Shown piece by piece: positions 31,801-43,035 of a DNA stretch of 64,000 nucleotides. The DNA is taken from NCBI GenBank assembly GCA_973895155.1, contig OZ316899.1, positions 15,500,001 through 15,564,000 of the forward strand, read 5' to 3'. A model generated the notes under the pieces. The model searched no databases and had not been told where the DNA came from. It saw nothing but the letters and a program-made list of their open reading frames with translations. The translations under genes were made by a program, and so were the position numbers. Every line of letters starts with the position of its first letter. Positions within the stretch are counted from its first letter, which is position 1. Source of the DNA: Marsupella aquatica (lineage: Eukaryota; Marchantiophyta).

Positions 31801-33434
31801 CTGGTGCTCAAGGCACATACTTTATGAGCCTGCAAAGCTAACAACCAACGCTCTTTTCGTTGCACAGAGTTCAGGTTGTGCACTTGATCTCTTAACTCTG
31901 TGTTGGTCAAATAATCCAAACATATACCACCAGCAATGGTTCGGCTCCCTCTGTGGACTACTGCTTCCGCTTCCCTGTGCACCCGTCCACTAAAATCATC
32001 TTCTAGTGTTATAGAATCACATTCACTACAAGTTAGATTTTCAAATCCTCCTCCATTCTGTGATAACCTCAAGCAATCCTTGTGTCTAAAACAGCCTGCT
32101 ATACTCACAACACTCTCTCTACTTGGATGGAAAACATCCAAGCAACAACTTGGCTCACAATGCCATGTAATTCCCCCAGACTGATCATCTAAAATGCCAG
32201 AAATATCATAAGATATACCCTTCCATAATAGTCGAGGCACACCTCTCTCTACCCATAATCCCCAGCAAAGCAAACTCAGACCAAGATCAACAGATTCACA
32301 CACACCTGAACCTGAACCTGAACTGCTGCCTGTCCGGGACCCATCATCTTTAAAGAACTTCAAAATCCTGCTCTGAGCAGGATGTAGGTCCCTAGAATCA
32401 GTCCTCTTTGGCCTGCCCCTCTTCCCAGACCTCAAGGCAAGCTTTTTTGTGTCATGCCTAGTCTCCAATGCATCCAAGTGATCTCGACTCACTAAGTGTG
32501 TCCTCAAATTGGGCTCCAAGGTAAGCTTCTTGGGGCACAAGTCAGTGTGAAGCATTCCACAGACAGTACAGCGAACCTTAAACAGGAAAGACCTGTTTAC
32601 ATACTCAGGAGTACTGGGATCAGGAACAATAGAGAATAGTTTGCCATCATCCCCAAGCTCAGCATTCAATCGCTGAACTATCTCAACACCTACTTTGATG
32701 GCGTCTGCATGATCATATTCTGGCTTCTCAGAGATGTCTGCTACCTGAACCAAAGTAGAAGGAATGCCCCTTCTCCGACAATAGTTATCCTTGTGCTTAT
32801 TGAAGACCAAGTGTTTGGTCTTAAAATTACTAAAGCAATTGGAGATGGATTTAGGGTTCTGAGAGTTGTCTACATTGCCATAAGTTTCCCTACATTCAAG
32901 ACACTCCAGATGCCCTCGAACATCTGTCCCCTCATCCCAGGTACGAATTCTCCAATTGTGATCACCATAACCCTTCTTATGTACCCATTTCTCTAACCTC
33001 ATCCACTCATCTTTCCATAGCTTTGATGGGACATCTCCCATCAATTGTGACTCAAAAGAAGCCCTTACAGGGGAGGGTGCTAGTGCTGTTGGCCCCAGTT
33101 GTGGTGTCTCAGTATTTGGACCCAATGATGCAGGAGTGCAAGGATGACAGGGTACTGGTGGGATCCTCCCACCATCTCCAAGTTCTTGTTGTACAACAAT
33201 AACTCTTCCATCCAGCTCAGACAGATCAATTAATTTCTCATGTACAAGTTTCACTCGACCAGGAAGTCTCTCATCCCAAAAATCAAAGTCAAAGTCTAGA
33301 GTAGAGGCAATACGAGCCCTAAAATCATGTAGGGTGTGTCCTTCTTTGAATGACAAAACACAGATTGGTAAATCAGCCTTGTCATCCCCAACTTTGCGTA
33401 TTAATTTAACAGAGTTGGGTTTAGGGGCTGCCAT
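28858..33434 (-). CDS. Tn-A transposase, D-D-E type, spliced
   Basis: Two exons: 33434-31354 and 31249-28858. The 104-bp intron (31353-31250) has GTAATT at its start and a T-rich TTTCAG end, and splicing joins FAEDETRIKERPR to WEAKYDTLIGF in frame, for 1,490 aa. Domains: N-terminal ubiquitin/PB1-like stretch (about 20-85); zinc finger 1 (C178-x2-C181, BED-like); zinc finger 2 (C289-x2-C292 ... H-x4-H); AT-hook KRGRPKR (338-344); PIP-box QSRILKFF (354-361); a Cys/His-rich segment; then an RNase H-like core. Candidate catalytic residues are D685 (FAEDETRI), D804 or D806 (SDGDARRR), D876 (VLGDQHASL) and E1047 (GSDCCEIFFSKVGG). The order DE-x-I...GF, SDG-RR, then D-E-FF resembles P-like transposases. 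The C-terminus is acidic with a basic patch. No internal stop, so it may still be active. Function inferred: cuts and pastes Tn-A. Confidence 0.8.
31250..31353 (-). other. Intron of the Tn-A transposase
   Basis: 104 bp, phase 2. Minus-strand boundaries CCTAG|GTAATT and TTTCAG|GTGGGAGG. Splicing joins two long open frames (694 and 773 codons) exactly at the conserved catalytic motif, which makes it convincing. Confidence 0.85.
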
Positions 33435-33933
33435 TGCAATACAAATCTAGAACATGCATAGCACCATTGCTTTTGGAGTCGATAACAGAAAGACCTGCAC
33501 AAATACATTTGAAATACACACAGGGGAAACACATTAGGATCTTCAAGAGATGCAATGACAACATACACATTCTCATGTCAGTAATGTACATAATGTCAGC
33601 ATACATTTAACAATAGAAGTGCTAATAGGCCAAAACACTTTATAATGCAATCCATCATACATGCAAATGTATTCAGTGAAAATCATGATATACCGTTAAA
33701 GTTGGATAAAATATCTTTGGAAAAAATATCCTTTTTGCCTGGTTTTCTAACAATTCCCGAGGTTTAGTGCTTTTGCTCATCAAAATGCAGCACTATTAGT
33801 GACCGTAATTATGACAAAATGTCAACACTAATAAAATTGGGTACTACCACCCATGATGCAGCTTAAGTATATGCCTTGCTCATACCCCACTAAGACGTTG
33901 AAACCTAAGTAATAGGTTTGTTCATTATTCAGA

Positions 33934-34683
33934 TCACTGGAGCCATGAAATGTGGTCCCTGATTGGAGTCTTCAGGTGTGGATCAATAGGATGACGGGGG
34001 CAATAAAACATCTGTCGCTGTTGTCCATGTGCTTCATGTTCCCAGATGTCCCTATCATGAGCAAACCCTTTGCTTTTGATCATCTGGAGACAATCTGTAT
34101 GCCAGGCATTTGGACATCGTAAACATTGTACCATGTTCTTGACCATCTGACCCTCAAGACTCTGATAACATGTCACACATGTATGCAGTGGGCAGGACTT
34201 TGCAGCAGCTACCAAACACCCAAAGCAATAAAATCGTACACAAAAATGATCAGAGCATTTTTGCACAATTGTAGGTGACGGTCCCACAGTGCGGCACCCA
34301 TAACACATGGCCTGGTCCTGGTTACAATTTGGGCAAAACCATGGCTTCCCTCCATGATGGAGGGGAAGGACTACACAGGGGCAAGAGTCATTAGGGGCTT
34401 CATCTCCAACCACATAATGAAATTGCCTGTGACATGGCCCATCACAAATTACCAACTTCCCACCATGCTCACAAATTGCACAAACATGAGGGCTGGTTTG
34501 TAGAATCTCTTGCTCAGAGAACAAGGGAATACACAATACCTCTTCTAAAGAGGACTGTGTTGCTTTCTTTATGTTTGAAGTCCTTGTCGGAATGGTTACA
34601 ACTGAAATCATCACAAAGCACATCACATATGAGAGGGACATGTATGATACTGGGCAATCCATAGAACTTGGAGAAATCCACAT
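33934..34683 (-). CDS. EDM2-like multi-PHD protein of Tn-A
   Basis: A 249-codon frame with a Cys/His array: CAICEHGGKLVICDGPCHRQFH, WFCPNCNQDQAMCYGC, CSDHFCVRFYCFGCL, CPLHTCVTCYQ, then CLRCPNAWHTDCL. This order of PHD, linker CysHis cluster, 'CPLH.C..C' and 'C.RCP.A.H..CL' is the layout of the PHD array in plant EDM2 and NSD-type chromatin proteins, which read histone H3 tails. The true start is uncertain: strong minus-strand 3' splice-like sites (TTTGCAG, GGAGCAG) lie just upstream, near 34700-34715, so this may be a downstream exon. It stops 500 bp before the transposase start and is transcribed in the same direction. Role inferred: chromatin targeting or anti-silencing for the transposon. 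It may be a captured host gene. Confidence 0.7.
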   Translation of the reverse strand: MWISPSSMDCPVSYMSLSYVMCFVMISVVTIPTRTSNIKKATQSSLEEVLCIPLFSEQEILQTSPHVCAICEHGGKLVICDGPCHRQFHYVVGDEAPNDSCPCVVLPLHHGGKPWFCPNCNQDQAMCYGCRTVGPSPTIVQKCSDHFCVRFYCFGCLVAAAKSCPLHTCVTCYQSLEGQMVKNMVQCLRCPNAWHTDCLQMIKSKGFAHDRDIWEHEAHGQQRQMFYCPRHPIDPHLKTPIRDHISWLQ

Positions 34684-34935
34684 TTGAAGTAGTTACAAAC
34701 CTGCTCCAATGATCTGCAAACCTCCCTCCCAGATGAAGTCAACTACACAGTGCAGCCTGGACACCCACCAACCAAGACATACATAAATACAATGCCAGCT
34801 TGCGAAACTTTGCCACATAATGGGAATGAAAATTATTCTCATATATCATGGATGGTACAATTGCAGCCTTGCAAACAAAGGCCTAGTCATCCCGGACCTC
34901 AAGTCATGAACAACGCATCCATGTACTATCAGGGA

Positions 34936-35334
34936 CTACAATGTCAAGCATCCATGGGCTGTAACCTTAGCTTGACCTGGAATACTATTTGGGGCTACAA
35001 TATCAAGCTCAGTTATATGTGGAATACTATCTAGGACTACAATGTCAAGCGTGTCCGGGATGACAATCTTGCGTAAAAGACACTCATTTTGAGGCCAAAT
35101 GGTTGGCCTTATACAAGAGCACCTCCAGCGACGTGTGACAACTTTGTCATGCTTTCCCATGTATGTCCTAGTAACAAGTCTTCCACGCATTTTCAAGCAA
35201 AAGCAATGGAACCATTCAAAATTGCCATCACCAACCCTGCACTTCACACAAGATTCGCACCAGCAGCATTCATCTGGATGCTGCAAAAGGAGCTTCTCAT
35301 AATTCACTTCTAATGTAATGCCCAATTTAGCCAT
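34936..35334 (-). CDS. Cys-rich protein or 5' exon of the PHD gene
   Basis: A frame from ATG 35334 with a clustered Cys/His module, CCWCESCVKCRVGDGNFEW.HCFC, and a basic segment (RWRCSC). After about residue 90 it enters an imperfect repeat (CTTGACATTGTAGTCC variants, 34940-35060), so only the first ~90 codons look genuine. It has the same strand and direction as the PHD gene and lies 250 bp upstream, so it could be its first exon. No clear donor site was found. Confidence 0.4.
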   Translation of the reverse strand: MAKLGITLEVNYEKLLLQHPDECCWCESCVKCRVGDGNFEWFHCFCLKMRGRLVTRTYMGKHDKVVTRRWRCSCIRPTIWPQNECLLRKIVIPDTLDIVVLDSIPHITELDIVAPNSIPGQAKVTAHGCLTL

Positions 35335-38300
35335 GGCACTATTTTTTTTACTCGGTGAATGGCCAGGCGATCAGACGTGCAATGACAGGCAACTTACAAT
35401 TCACTAGGTACAGTATGTGCTCTAGCAAACTGCTTCACCGCAAGTGCTGGTGCTCACAGCTGCAAGCACTGATTGCTTTTGCAACCTGTGAACAAAATTA
35501 AAACCACCAGTTCAATAAGTTTCAAATGCTGCAAGCGCTGAAGACAACCAATTGGCCATGATGCATGTTACGACAGCAATAAACAAATAATTGGGCTCAA
35601 CAGACCTGAATAGCTAACCTGAATAGCTAACCTGAATAGCTAACCTAAATAGGATCATGGACCTCTCATAGCTATGGTGTCCTTCCTACATTACACATTG
35701 GTCTAATTTATGCAGTGTTTCACTATGATTGTGTTCCATAGAAGAGCATCCAATCTGGCTGACCATTGGAGGAAGCTTGGGCTGGGTCATAGCTACAGCA
35801 ATTACTCCTCTGCAAATGCTGTTTGTTGGTAACACATGTTTACTCATCAGTAGACGAATGAAGCATCTGAGGTTTTTGAAACTTGTGCTCTGATGAGGGA
35901 GTGAGTGACGTGGGAGCCATGATAATCATAGATTCAGTGCAAAAGCAAAATCCATGCTCAAAGGCAAACGTGGCAAAATCGGGTATATGTTCTTCACTGC
36001 CAAAGCTTCTGTTTGTGCAGCAAAATCCATAAAAGGAATGAAGGAACAAGGGGGAACTCCAGACTCAAGAGCCTCAATTGCTGCATTGTGGAAACGCGTT
36101 GCGTGGGAGAAGTCGTTGGCTTGTAGAAGAAGTAAAAGTGTGCTGGTGAAGGATTTTGTGGTCGGGGTGCATCATAAGGTTGACACAGAGAAGAGAGAGG
36201 TGTGGAGAGGCAAGGAGAGGAGCAGAAAAGTAGGAAAGGCCGTGTAAGGCAGTCGATAAAAAGCGAGTTAGGTTTGGAGTGTCCTCTCGACAGCAAAGGA
36301 TTTCGTGTGTGCTGAATTTGTTGCTGGTCCAAATTCCAGGAGCCAGTCAGTAACGGAATAGTGGAATTCTGGGAATAGCAGATGCTCATCAGTCGTAGCA
36401 TCTGCGTATGTTTTGTCATCTGGGGAGAATTCAATGAGGTTTGTGGTTTTGGGGAAGGCTGCTGTGAAGAGTTTGTGTTCGTGTGGAGGGATTGGTGGCA
36501 AATTTTGATTGGTGCAGGGCAGAAGTAGCAAGAGATGGGAGAGTGACAGGATGTGGAGATCGGTTGGCCATAACCAAGGCAGCGCCAATGACGACGAGGA
36601 GCGCAAAGAGGCAAAGGCGGAGGAAGATGAGGAGGTAGAAGAACCAGACCACCAAATAGAGAATTTACTACATCAAAGACACTACAGAGATGAGCGCATC
36701 AATGGGCTACAACATATTCAAGTGCGGATCCCTTTTTTGCAATCAACTCACGGAAATAGAGGATTTACACTTACTTGCCCCACCACAAATCATTCTTGGA
36801 AGTGTCTTCCTTGACAACACGTTTGTCCTTTGGAGATCGGCCAGTTTTCGCCCCGGAAAGCGTGGCAAGAGCCCCTATCGAGGTGATGTACAAACTCTTC
36901 TCGTGCTTCAGAGAGAAGAGTACAAAGAGAAACGGCAAAAACTTTAGTCATTATAATTGAATCAGACCATGGGAACAGACAGAGATAGCTTCCAAACGCT
37001 CAACTAAATCCTGAAGCAACAACCATGACGATCGCAACCCGTATGCGGCGAATGGACATAGCTATGCTAGGACAGGACACAACGAGAGGGCACCGATCAC
37101 CGTATCTAGAGAGCTGATTTATTCGTCTCCTACAAATCATAAGTCGCACAGTAGAGTTTCTACGCATCTTAACGTAGGAACGAAGGTAAAAGGTAGTTTT
37201 TTTACCAGGCATCCTTGGAAATGAAAGCAACTTTTGAACTATCGACATGATGTGACAGAGTACAAGAAAGGCCTTCAGTGCATGTGAAACAGAAATGCTA
37301 GAACTACTCATGAGTTCACATGAAACACAATTCCCCGGTCTAACTACTTTCAAATCTCGATGGGCAAATCTAACGCATATGACTTGCGCAAGCAATGTCT
37401 ATGGAACACATCGGCTACGACCGCTACCAGATAAGGTGTGCCATGCGTGGTACATATGGGCTTCAAACAGTAGCAAGCAAGCATGATTGAGCGTCAAACA
37501 ATAGCAAGCAAGCAAGCACGATCGTCAAAGCAGGAAGCGCCCACCTCCCGGTTGAGCAACACAGCAATGCTGCAGCAGCCCTGGCAATCCTGTTTGAGCA
37601 AGCAACAATGCAACACTCTCGCTCCCGTTTCAGCAAGCTAGTAGCTCCCGTTTCAGCAAGGTAGCAACTTCCGTTTCAACAAGCAGCAACACCACACTCC
37701 CGGCACCCACCTCTTGTTTGAGCAGCTGCAATGCAGCACTTGCAACAGCCACACTCCCGCCCGCACTCCTTGTTTGAGCAACAACACAGCAGTCACATAA
37801 ACTTTCCTATCATTTCAGCAAGCAGGAACGTAGCACACTCCCTCAACCAAGACAATAGCGCACCTATACACTCCAACCTTGCAGCGCAACACTCTCGCCT
37901 GATCCTACATTCCCGGGTTCACTCCAAGCAGCAGCGCAACCGAGAAGTCTCGCTCTCCCCTTTACTCTAAGCAGCAGCGCAGCTGAGAAGTCTCGCTCTC
38001 CCATTCACTCTAAGCAGCAGTGCAACTGAGAAGTCTCGCTCTCCCCTTCACTCTAAGCAGCAGCGCAGCCAAGAACGACCTTGATCCTTCACTCCCAAGT
38101 AGCAGCGCGCAGTCGAGAACTTTGGGTTGATCCTTCACTTCAAGCAGCAACAGCAGCAACGCAGCCGAGAGCGCAACACTCTCGCTCTCCCCTTCACTCC
38201 AAGGCACAGCCAACAACTCTCGCTCGATCCTTCGCTCTAAGCAGCAGTGCAGCCAATAAATGTTGCTTGATCCTTCACTCCAAGCAGCCGTAGCAGCAGC

Positions 38301-38974
38301 GCAGGCGAGACCACAACACTCTCGCTCGATCCTTCTTCACTCACAGCCGAGAGCACAACACTCTCGCTCGATCCTTCTTCACTCGCATCCGAGGTCACAA
38401 CACTCTCTCTCGATCCTTCTTTGCTCCAAGTAGCAGCACACTCGTTTAGACCCCCGTTTACACCATTTGCTGCAAGGTACAAACAAAAGAGTCTCTCATC
38501 CCAAACAACGGGTGGGGCCAAAGGGATATTGGAGGGAAACGACACGGGAGGAGACTGACAAGGGCGGCCAATTGAGGGAAACTAGACATGTTAAACGGAA
38601 CAATTTCAAACTTAATCCCACTCAAACCCTAAACGTGAGTTCCCAAAAAACCAGACCCACTTAAATCATTCTCAAATTAGAATCCATGTTAAAATAAACA
38701 TGACTTAGGAAAATATATTGAGAATGTTATGTGTGCCATGTGTACCAATGATATAGTGACACGTGTAATTTACATAGTCCGACACAAAGACCCCCTAACT
38801 TCCTTGTATGCCTTCCATCTACATAGTCAAAAATATTAATATCCCTATTATTCTTACAAGTTGTCCAACATATAAAATTGACCCTATTGTTCTTACACAA
38901 ATCTTCTTAAGTCTTCCGAGAAACCCAATTAACGGACCCTATACTTAGTCGCACGTGATATGAGATTTTCGCGA
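35335..38974. other. Tn-A right non-coding arm
   Basis: Several ORFs occur here on both strands but they are short, overlap one another and look unlike proteins, so I list none. A stretch on the minus strand around 36270-36480 has codon-like composition (SPDDKTYADATTDEHLLFP) and might be a gene relic. From 37480 the DNA turns into CAGCAG-rich repeats, and the last 500 bp are AT-rich. Confidence 0.5.
37950..38430. repeat. CAGCAG/CTCGCTC minisatellite in Tn-A
   Basis: Eight or more imperfect copies of a roughly 50-bp unit containing AAGCAGCAGCGCAGC, GAGAAGTCTCGCTCTCC and CTTCACTC. A looser version of the same words (AGCAAGCAAGCACGATCG, CTCCCGTTTCAGCAAG) begins at 37480. Confidence 0.75.
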
Positions 38975-38989
38975 AGTGAGACCCCCGAG
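38975..38989 (-). repeat. Tn-A right terminal inverted repeat
   Basis: AGTGAGACCCCCGAG, the reverse complement of the left end; the target octamer GGAGAGGC follows at 38990-38997. Confidence 0.9.
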
Positions 38990-39103
38990 GGAGAGGCTGG
39001 AAGCCGAGCTGGACCCAAATTTGAAGAAGCAGATTAATATGATCCAAGCACGACAATACCAAAAGCTCAACTTAGGAGAAGGAAGGGAACTGAACTTGGG
39101 ACA

Positions 39104-42100
39104 TGTGGTGCGTCCCATGGCTCCCTAAACCCAAGAAACCCCCCAGCTCATGCCGATTCCCGCGGGTTTCGCGCTTGGCGAGGCCGTTTCCGCGGCTTAG
39201 CGGCATGGGACGCTGCTAACCTTCTACTACTACTATTAACATTTTACACACATATACTTGACAGATCCTTCATCGGGTCATGAGATACGTAGCCGGCCTA
39301 ATCTAGGCCTTCCCCTGTCTTCCCTTCCGTCTTGTTAGGTATGTTTGGATTCCGCCGCCGGAATGATCCCCAATAGGCTTGGTTAAGCCGCTAAGACCTC
39401 TCTCAGCTCGACACATCCAACTCTCACTCCCCTGCTTACTTTCCTTCCTTCTGGTTGATGTGGGCACTCTTCACACAAGTTAATGCGACACACAAATAGC
39501 AAAATGACTCATTCTGACTGAGTCATACCATGCACTTGCCATACAAACAGTACATCTCATACACAAGCTCTGCGAACTAAGCCGTGAGGCCAACTCTATT
39601 CAACTCTTAGGCATGAGGAAACATGAATATACACAAGGGTCACTGTATGACTAACCGAGAGCTTCTCGTACTACTTGATCCCAGCCCGGCTGGTGCAAAC
39701 TAAAAACTTGCTAAAGAAGAGGCCCTGAGCTCCCCGCTACCCAGGTACTTATCCTGGTAGTGGATCCACCATTCTTTGCATCGTAAGCCTAATCTACTTA
39801 ACAGTAATCTACTTGACCGAATCTACCTATGTACAGCAAGGCAGGAGCACAAGTGTTGCTCCTACCAGTGGGACCGCAATCCCACTAAGCTAAGTGTCAG
39901 GGCCGCTCCTGGTCCTGATCCTAATCCTAAACTTGGAGATCCGCGCCCGCCCTACCCACTCACGCCTCCTCCCTCCACGTCCGCCCTCCCTAAAAGGAAC
40001 GGCGCCCTTGCACCGTCACGACACCGGTGGTGGATCCTTAATGGACGCCCCCAACGCTTCCTCCTCAGCCACTGCCATAGGCTCATTCCCTGACAGATTA
40101 CCTGCCCTTGACTGAGTCAACTCTCCATCGGCCTGACTGGGTCCACCATCGGCGTCGGCATCGGCTCGGGAATCGGTTACGGCCTCAGCCTCGGCTACGG
40201 TCTCCCCGGTCTGCTCAAGAGGCGGATCTGGAATACCGGCCTCGTTACTGAGTAGTTCGGCTTGGGCCGCACCACCCCCACCTGTGATGATAGCGGGATC
40301 TATTGCTGTATTCATGCCGGAGGATGGTGCTGGTTCTACCTCTTTGGTCACCACGGCTTGTGGAGTCGGATTACTCCTTGACCCTGAAGGTTTCCGCTTT
40401 TTCTTCTTTTCTGGTTCGGCCGCTGGTCCCTTCCCCTTCCCACTTACTTCCGGCACTGGTGCAGTTGGCGCGGCTTTTTCTTCGGCCATTACCACTCCTG
40501 GTAACTTGGTTGCCCCAATTGGAGTTGGGCCTGATGAAGACAAGCACTTAAATACTGCGGCTTGTTTCTTCAGCCGCTCCGTTTGGTTGTCGGCCCGCCG
40601 CTGGAGGTTCTCCATCTTCCTCGTGATTTCCTCCAACTCCTCCTGGGTCTCATCCAGGTCCTTGCGCGCCTCCTCTAGTTCCTTCTGGGCTTCCTCCCGT
40701 TCTTGTTTCAAGGTAGTCCTCTCCTCCCGGGTTGCTCTTAGCTCCTTGTCGAGCTCTACAATGATGACAGACTCCATCTGGTTCATCTTGGCGTAAGTCT
40801 GTTCGAGCATCTCGTCCTTCTCCCTTAGGTCGGCCTTGAAGCTGGCCGTCAGGGACGCAAGCTCCTGCTGCAACGCCATAATCCCTTGATAGGATTTCCC
40901 TAACTCAGCCTCCTTCTGCTCAAGGGCTCCGCGGATTTTCTTGAGCTCCCCCTTCAACGCCCATTCCTTTCTTTGGGTCTCCGCCATGGCCCGGCTGTTG
41001 GCTGTTATGTGGGCCTCCTCTGTATTCTTCAGCTCTTGCTTCCACTTCTCCCTCTCTTTGATTGTGTCGGCCAACTCTCCCTGCGTCTGAGTCAGTTTAT
41101 CCTTGATATTCTGATTATCAGCCTGCGCGGTGTCCAACTGCCCCTGCATGATGTTCAGCTCATGTCGTTTAATCCGCAGTTCATCTTGGGCTTTCTTGGT
41201 CGCCCTTAGATCTTCAATCTCGGCTTCCATCCTCCTAAGCCGCCGAATGACCTCGTCCTTCTTGCTTCTCTCTAAAGCCACCGCTTCTTCTAATTGGTGC
41301 TTCTCCAACTGCTCCCTATGGAAAAAGGGTCCTACCTCCAACTCCTCTCCAAAGATGCCGAGCGCAAGTTCCCCACACATCTCACCATACTCCATGGCTC
41401 TATTCTTAGCGTAGGTGGAGTAAGTAGAAGTGATCGGCATCGCCCATCGCGGCCTCTGCTCCCAAGCCGACCTGAGGATCTCTTCAATCGTGGCTAGAGG
41501 TTTGCTTCCTTTTTCGGCTAGCCGCCTGATGTCCTCCGGCCAATCTCCTCCTGGTAAATCCTTTTCCCTAGCCAGGGCTGCCTCCTCTTCCTGCCTGATT
41601 CGCTCCTGAAATTCCTGCACCGTCTGTTTTATGCCGTCGAAGCTCGGGGGAGCAACATCTGGTGGGGGAGACTCAGGGCTACTCTACTGGTTGGGGTCCC
41701 CTCGCACTACCCTTGGAAGTGTGGGGACAAACCGGCCACAGGTCCTTACTCCTGGAACGTGATGGTCCGACCCATAGCCGGAATTATCATGGCTGCAGTC
41801 CTCCACTGCCTCCTCTACCTCTTGGACGTCCGGCTTCTCCCTCTCCTCTTCGTCGGTAGGAGCTTCAGGCAATTCTGCCTCCGGCAATTACCTTGGGAGT
41901 AAGATAGAAATCCTTCCCATATATCCTCGTGCAATTGGTCTCGAGTTCCCATGACCCCACGAATTCTAATAGGTCTGACTCCGGTACCTCCGGCTTCAGC
42001 CATGGTAATCTTACAAAGGCCTCTAAGCCGGATCCGGCCATGAAGCCTTGGTACTTCTTGGTCTGCATGGCCGTGAAGCATGCATCCTCCTCCCGTGCAA

Positions 42101-43035
42101 AATGTAGTTGCACCTCCACCGGTAGGGTTGCCGCCCAGCCCTTCCAGGTGTCATCCCTGGTTGGAATGGCCTTGATGGGATCGACCTCCTCCTCTTCGGC
42201 TTCTCCCTGCCTCCTGCTCTGCTGCTCGGCTGGCTTCTTTGGTGCCGCCGACCTCGTTCTTTTTTCCGGGGTGGCTTCATCGTTGACGGCTCCCTTCCTC
42301 TTCATCTCTGCTGCCGTGGAGGTTTCTCCTAGCACCGTTGCCTGGGTCCACCTTTCCGTGCTTCCCTTTAATTCCCAGTGTATGTCGTTGCAGTTCTTGA
42401 TGGCCTCTCGGATGCCGACGACGCTGTCTTTGCAAAACAGAAGATCGTCGAGTTGATTGGAAGTAGGCGTCCACAGGAACTCGTCTTTGATGAGTTCGCC
42501 TCCTAAGAAAGCCGTCTTCTGCAGCTCCCACAATCGAGCGAGCTCCTGCCGTTCTCGAGTTGCCCTTTCTGATTCCTCGTCTTCGTAAGTCTTGATGTAC
42601 TCAGTTGCCCGTTCGAACAGGCATCCCCAGAAATGTGCCGCTTGATTGACGTTGCTCATACCCTCCTTAGGTCGATCGTTGGTATCTACTCTCTCCCCGA
42701 GTGCTTGCCTAAGCAGCTGACAGTAGTTGGCCTCCCGTAGTCGTCTGCCTAGTTCGTGCTCGCAAATGAGCCACCATCTCCTGCAAGCGCTCCTTACCCC
42801 TCTCCTCTGCCGGTCCTTCTTCCCGTTGATCCTTCCTAGCCGCCGACGCTTAACGCGCCCTAACCCTAATCGGGTTTTCACCCTCAGCGTCCTTACCTCC
42901 GGCCTCGGCCCGGGTTCCATGGTTGCCCCTAATGGTTTATATTTTCCTTGTTTTGTCCCTATACTAAGGTGTTCCTAGGGTGTCCTCCTGGTTTACCCAC
43001 TTAACTGGCCGAGTGATTCCTGTCTAGGCATCACA
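39104..43035 (-). mobile_element. Inverted solo giant LTR (copy L4)
   Basis: 3,932 bp, TGTGATGCCTAGACAGG...GCACCACA on the minus strand, flanked by GGACA at 39099-39103 and 43036-43040. Removing it restores a continuous element A frame (NLG joined to QDLAPELEKK). It belongs to the same subfamily as copy L2 but is 731 bp shorter because of an internal deletion at about 41880, where the Pro/Glu linker is joined directly to the middle of the N-terminal domain. The non-coding promoter/R/U5 part is 39104-40015. Confidence 0.92.
40016..42920 (-). pseudogene. LTR-encoded protein with internal deletion (copy L4)
   Basis: ATG 42920. The first 351 codons are open, the longest intact N-terminus in the window: basic start, WWLICEHELGRRLREANYC, HFWGCLFERATEYI, LARLWELQKTAFLGGEL, KRTRSAAPKKPAEQ and the conserved domain up to FYLTPKVIA. 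The 731-bp deletion follows. The frame re-enters in the Pro/Glu linker (41887), has one TAG at 41684-41686 (CAG in a sister copy), and is open for 534 codons (41620-40016) through the coiled coil to the acidic tail ending DPPPVS. Coiled-coil heptads cover about residues 90-370 of that last part. No catalytic motif. Confidence 0.83.

Larger units (their letters stand above)
28251..38989 (-). mobile_element. Tn-A: 10.7-kb DNA transposon (DDE + PHD)
   Basis: Ends are inverted repeats CTCGGGGGTCTCACT (28251-28265) and its reverse complement (38975-38989), flanked by the 8-bp duplication GGAGAGGC (28243-28250 and 38990-38997). Deleting the element and one octamer gives a continuous retroelement reading frame, which proves the boundaries. 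Both recognised genes are on the minus strand: an EDM2-like PHD protein (33934-34683, with a possible 5' exon at 34936-35334) and a large spliced transposase (28858-33434). The right third is non-coding and rich in minisatellites. An 8-bp duplication is typical of hAT, P and some other superfamilies; the transposase shows motif order resembling P-like/RNase H transposases, but I cannot place it in a named superfamily. Confidence 0.9.

Noticed and set aside
35994-36614. 206-codon minus-strand ORF in Tn-A
   Set aside because: Overlaps other ORFs on both strands and has low-complexity Ser/Pro/His composition. No recognisable domain; may be chance.
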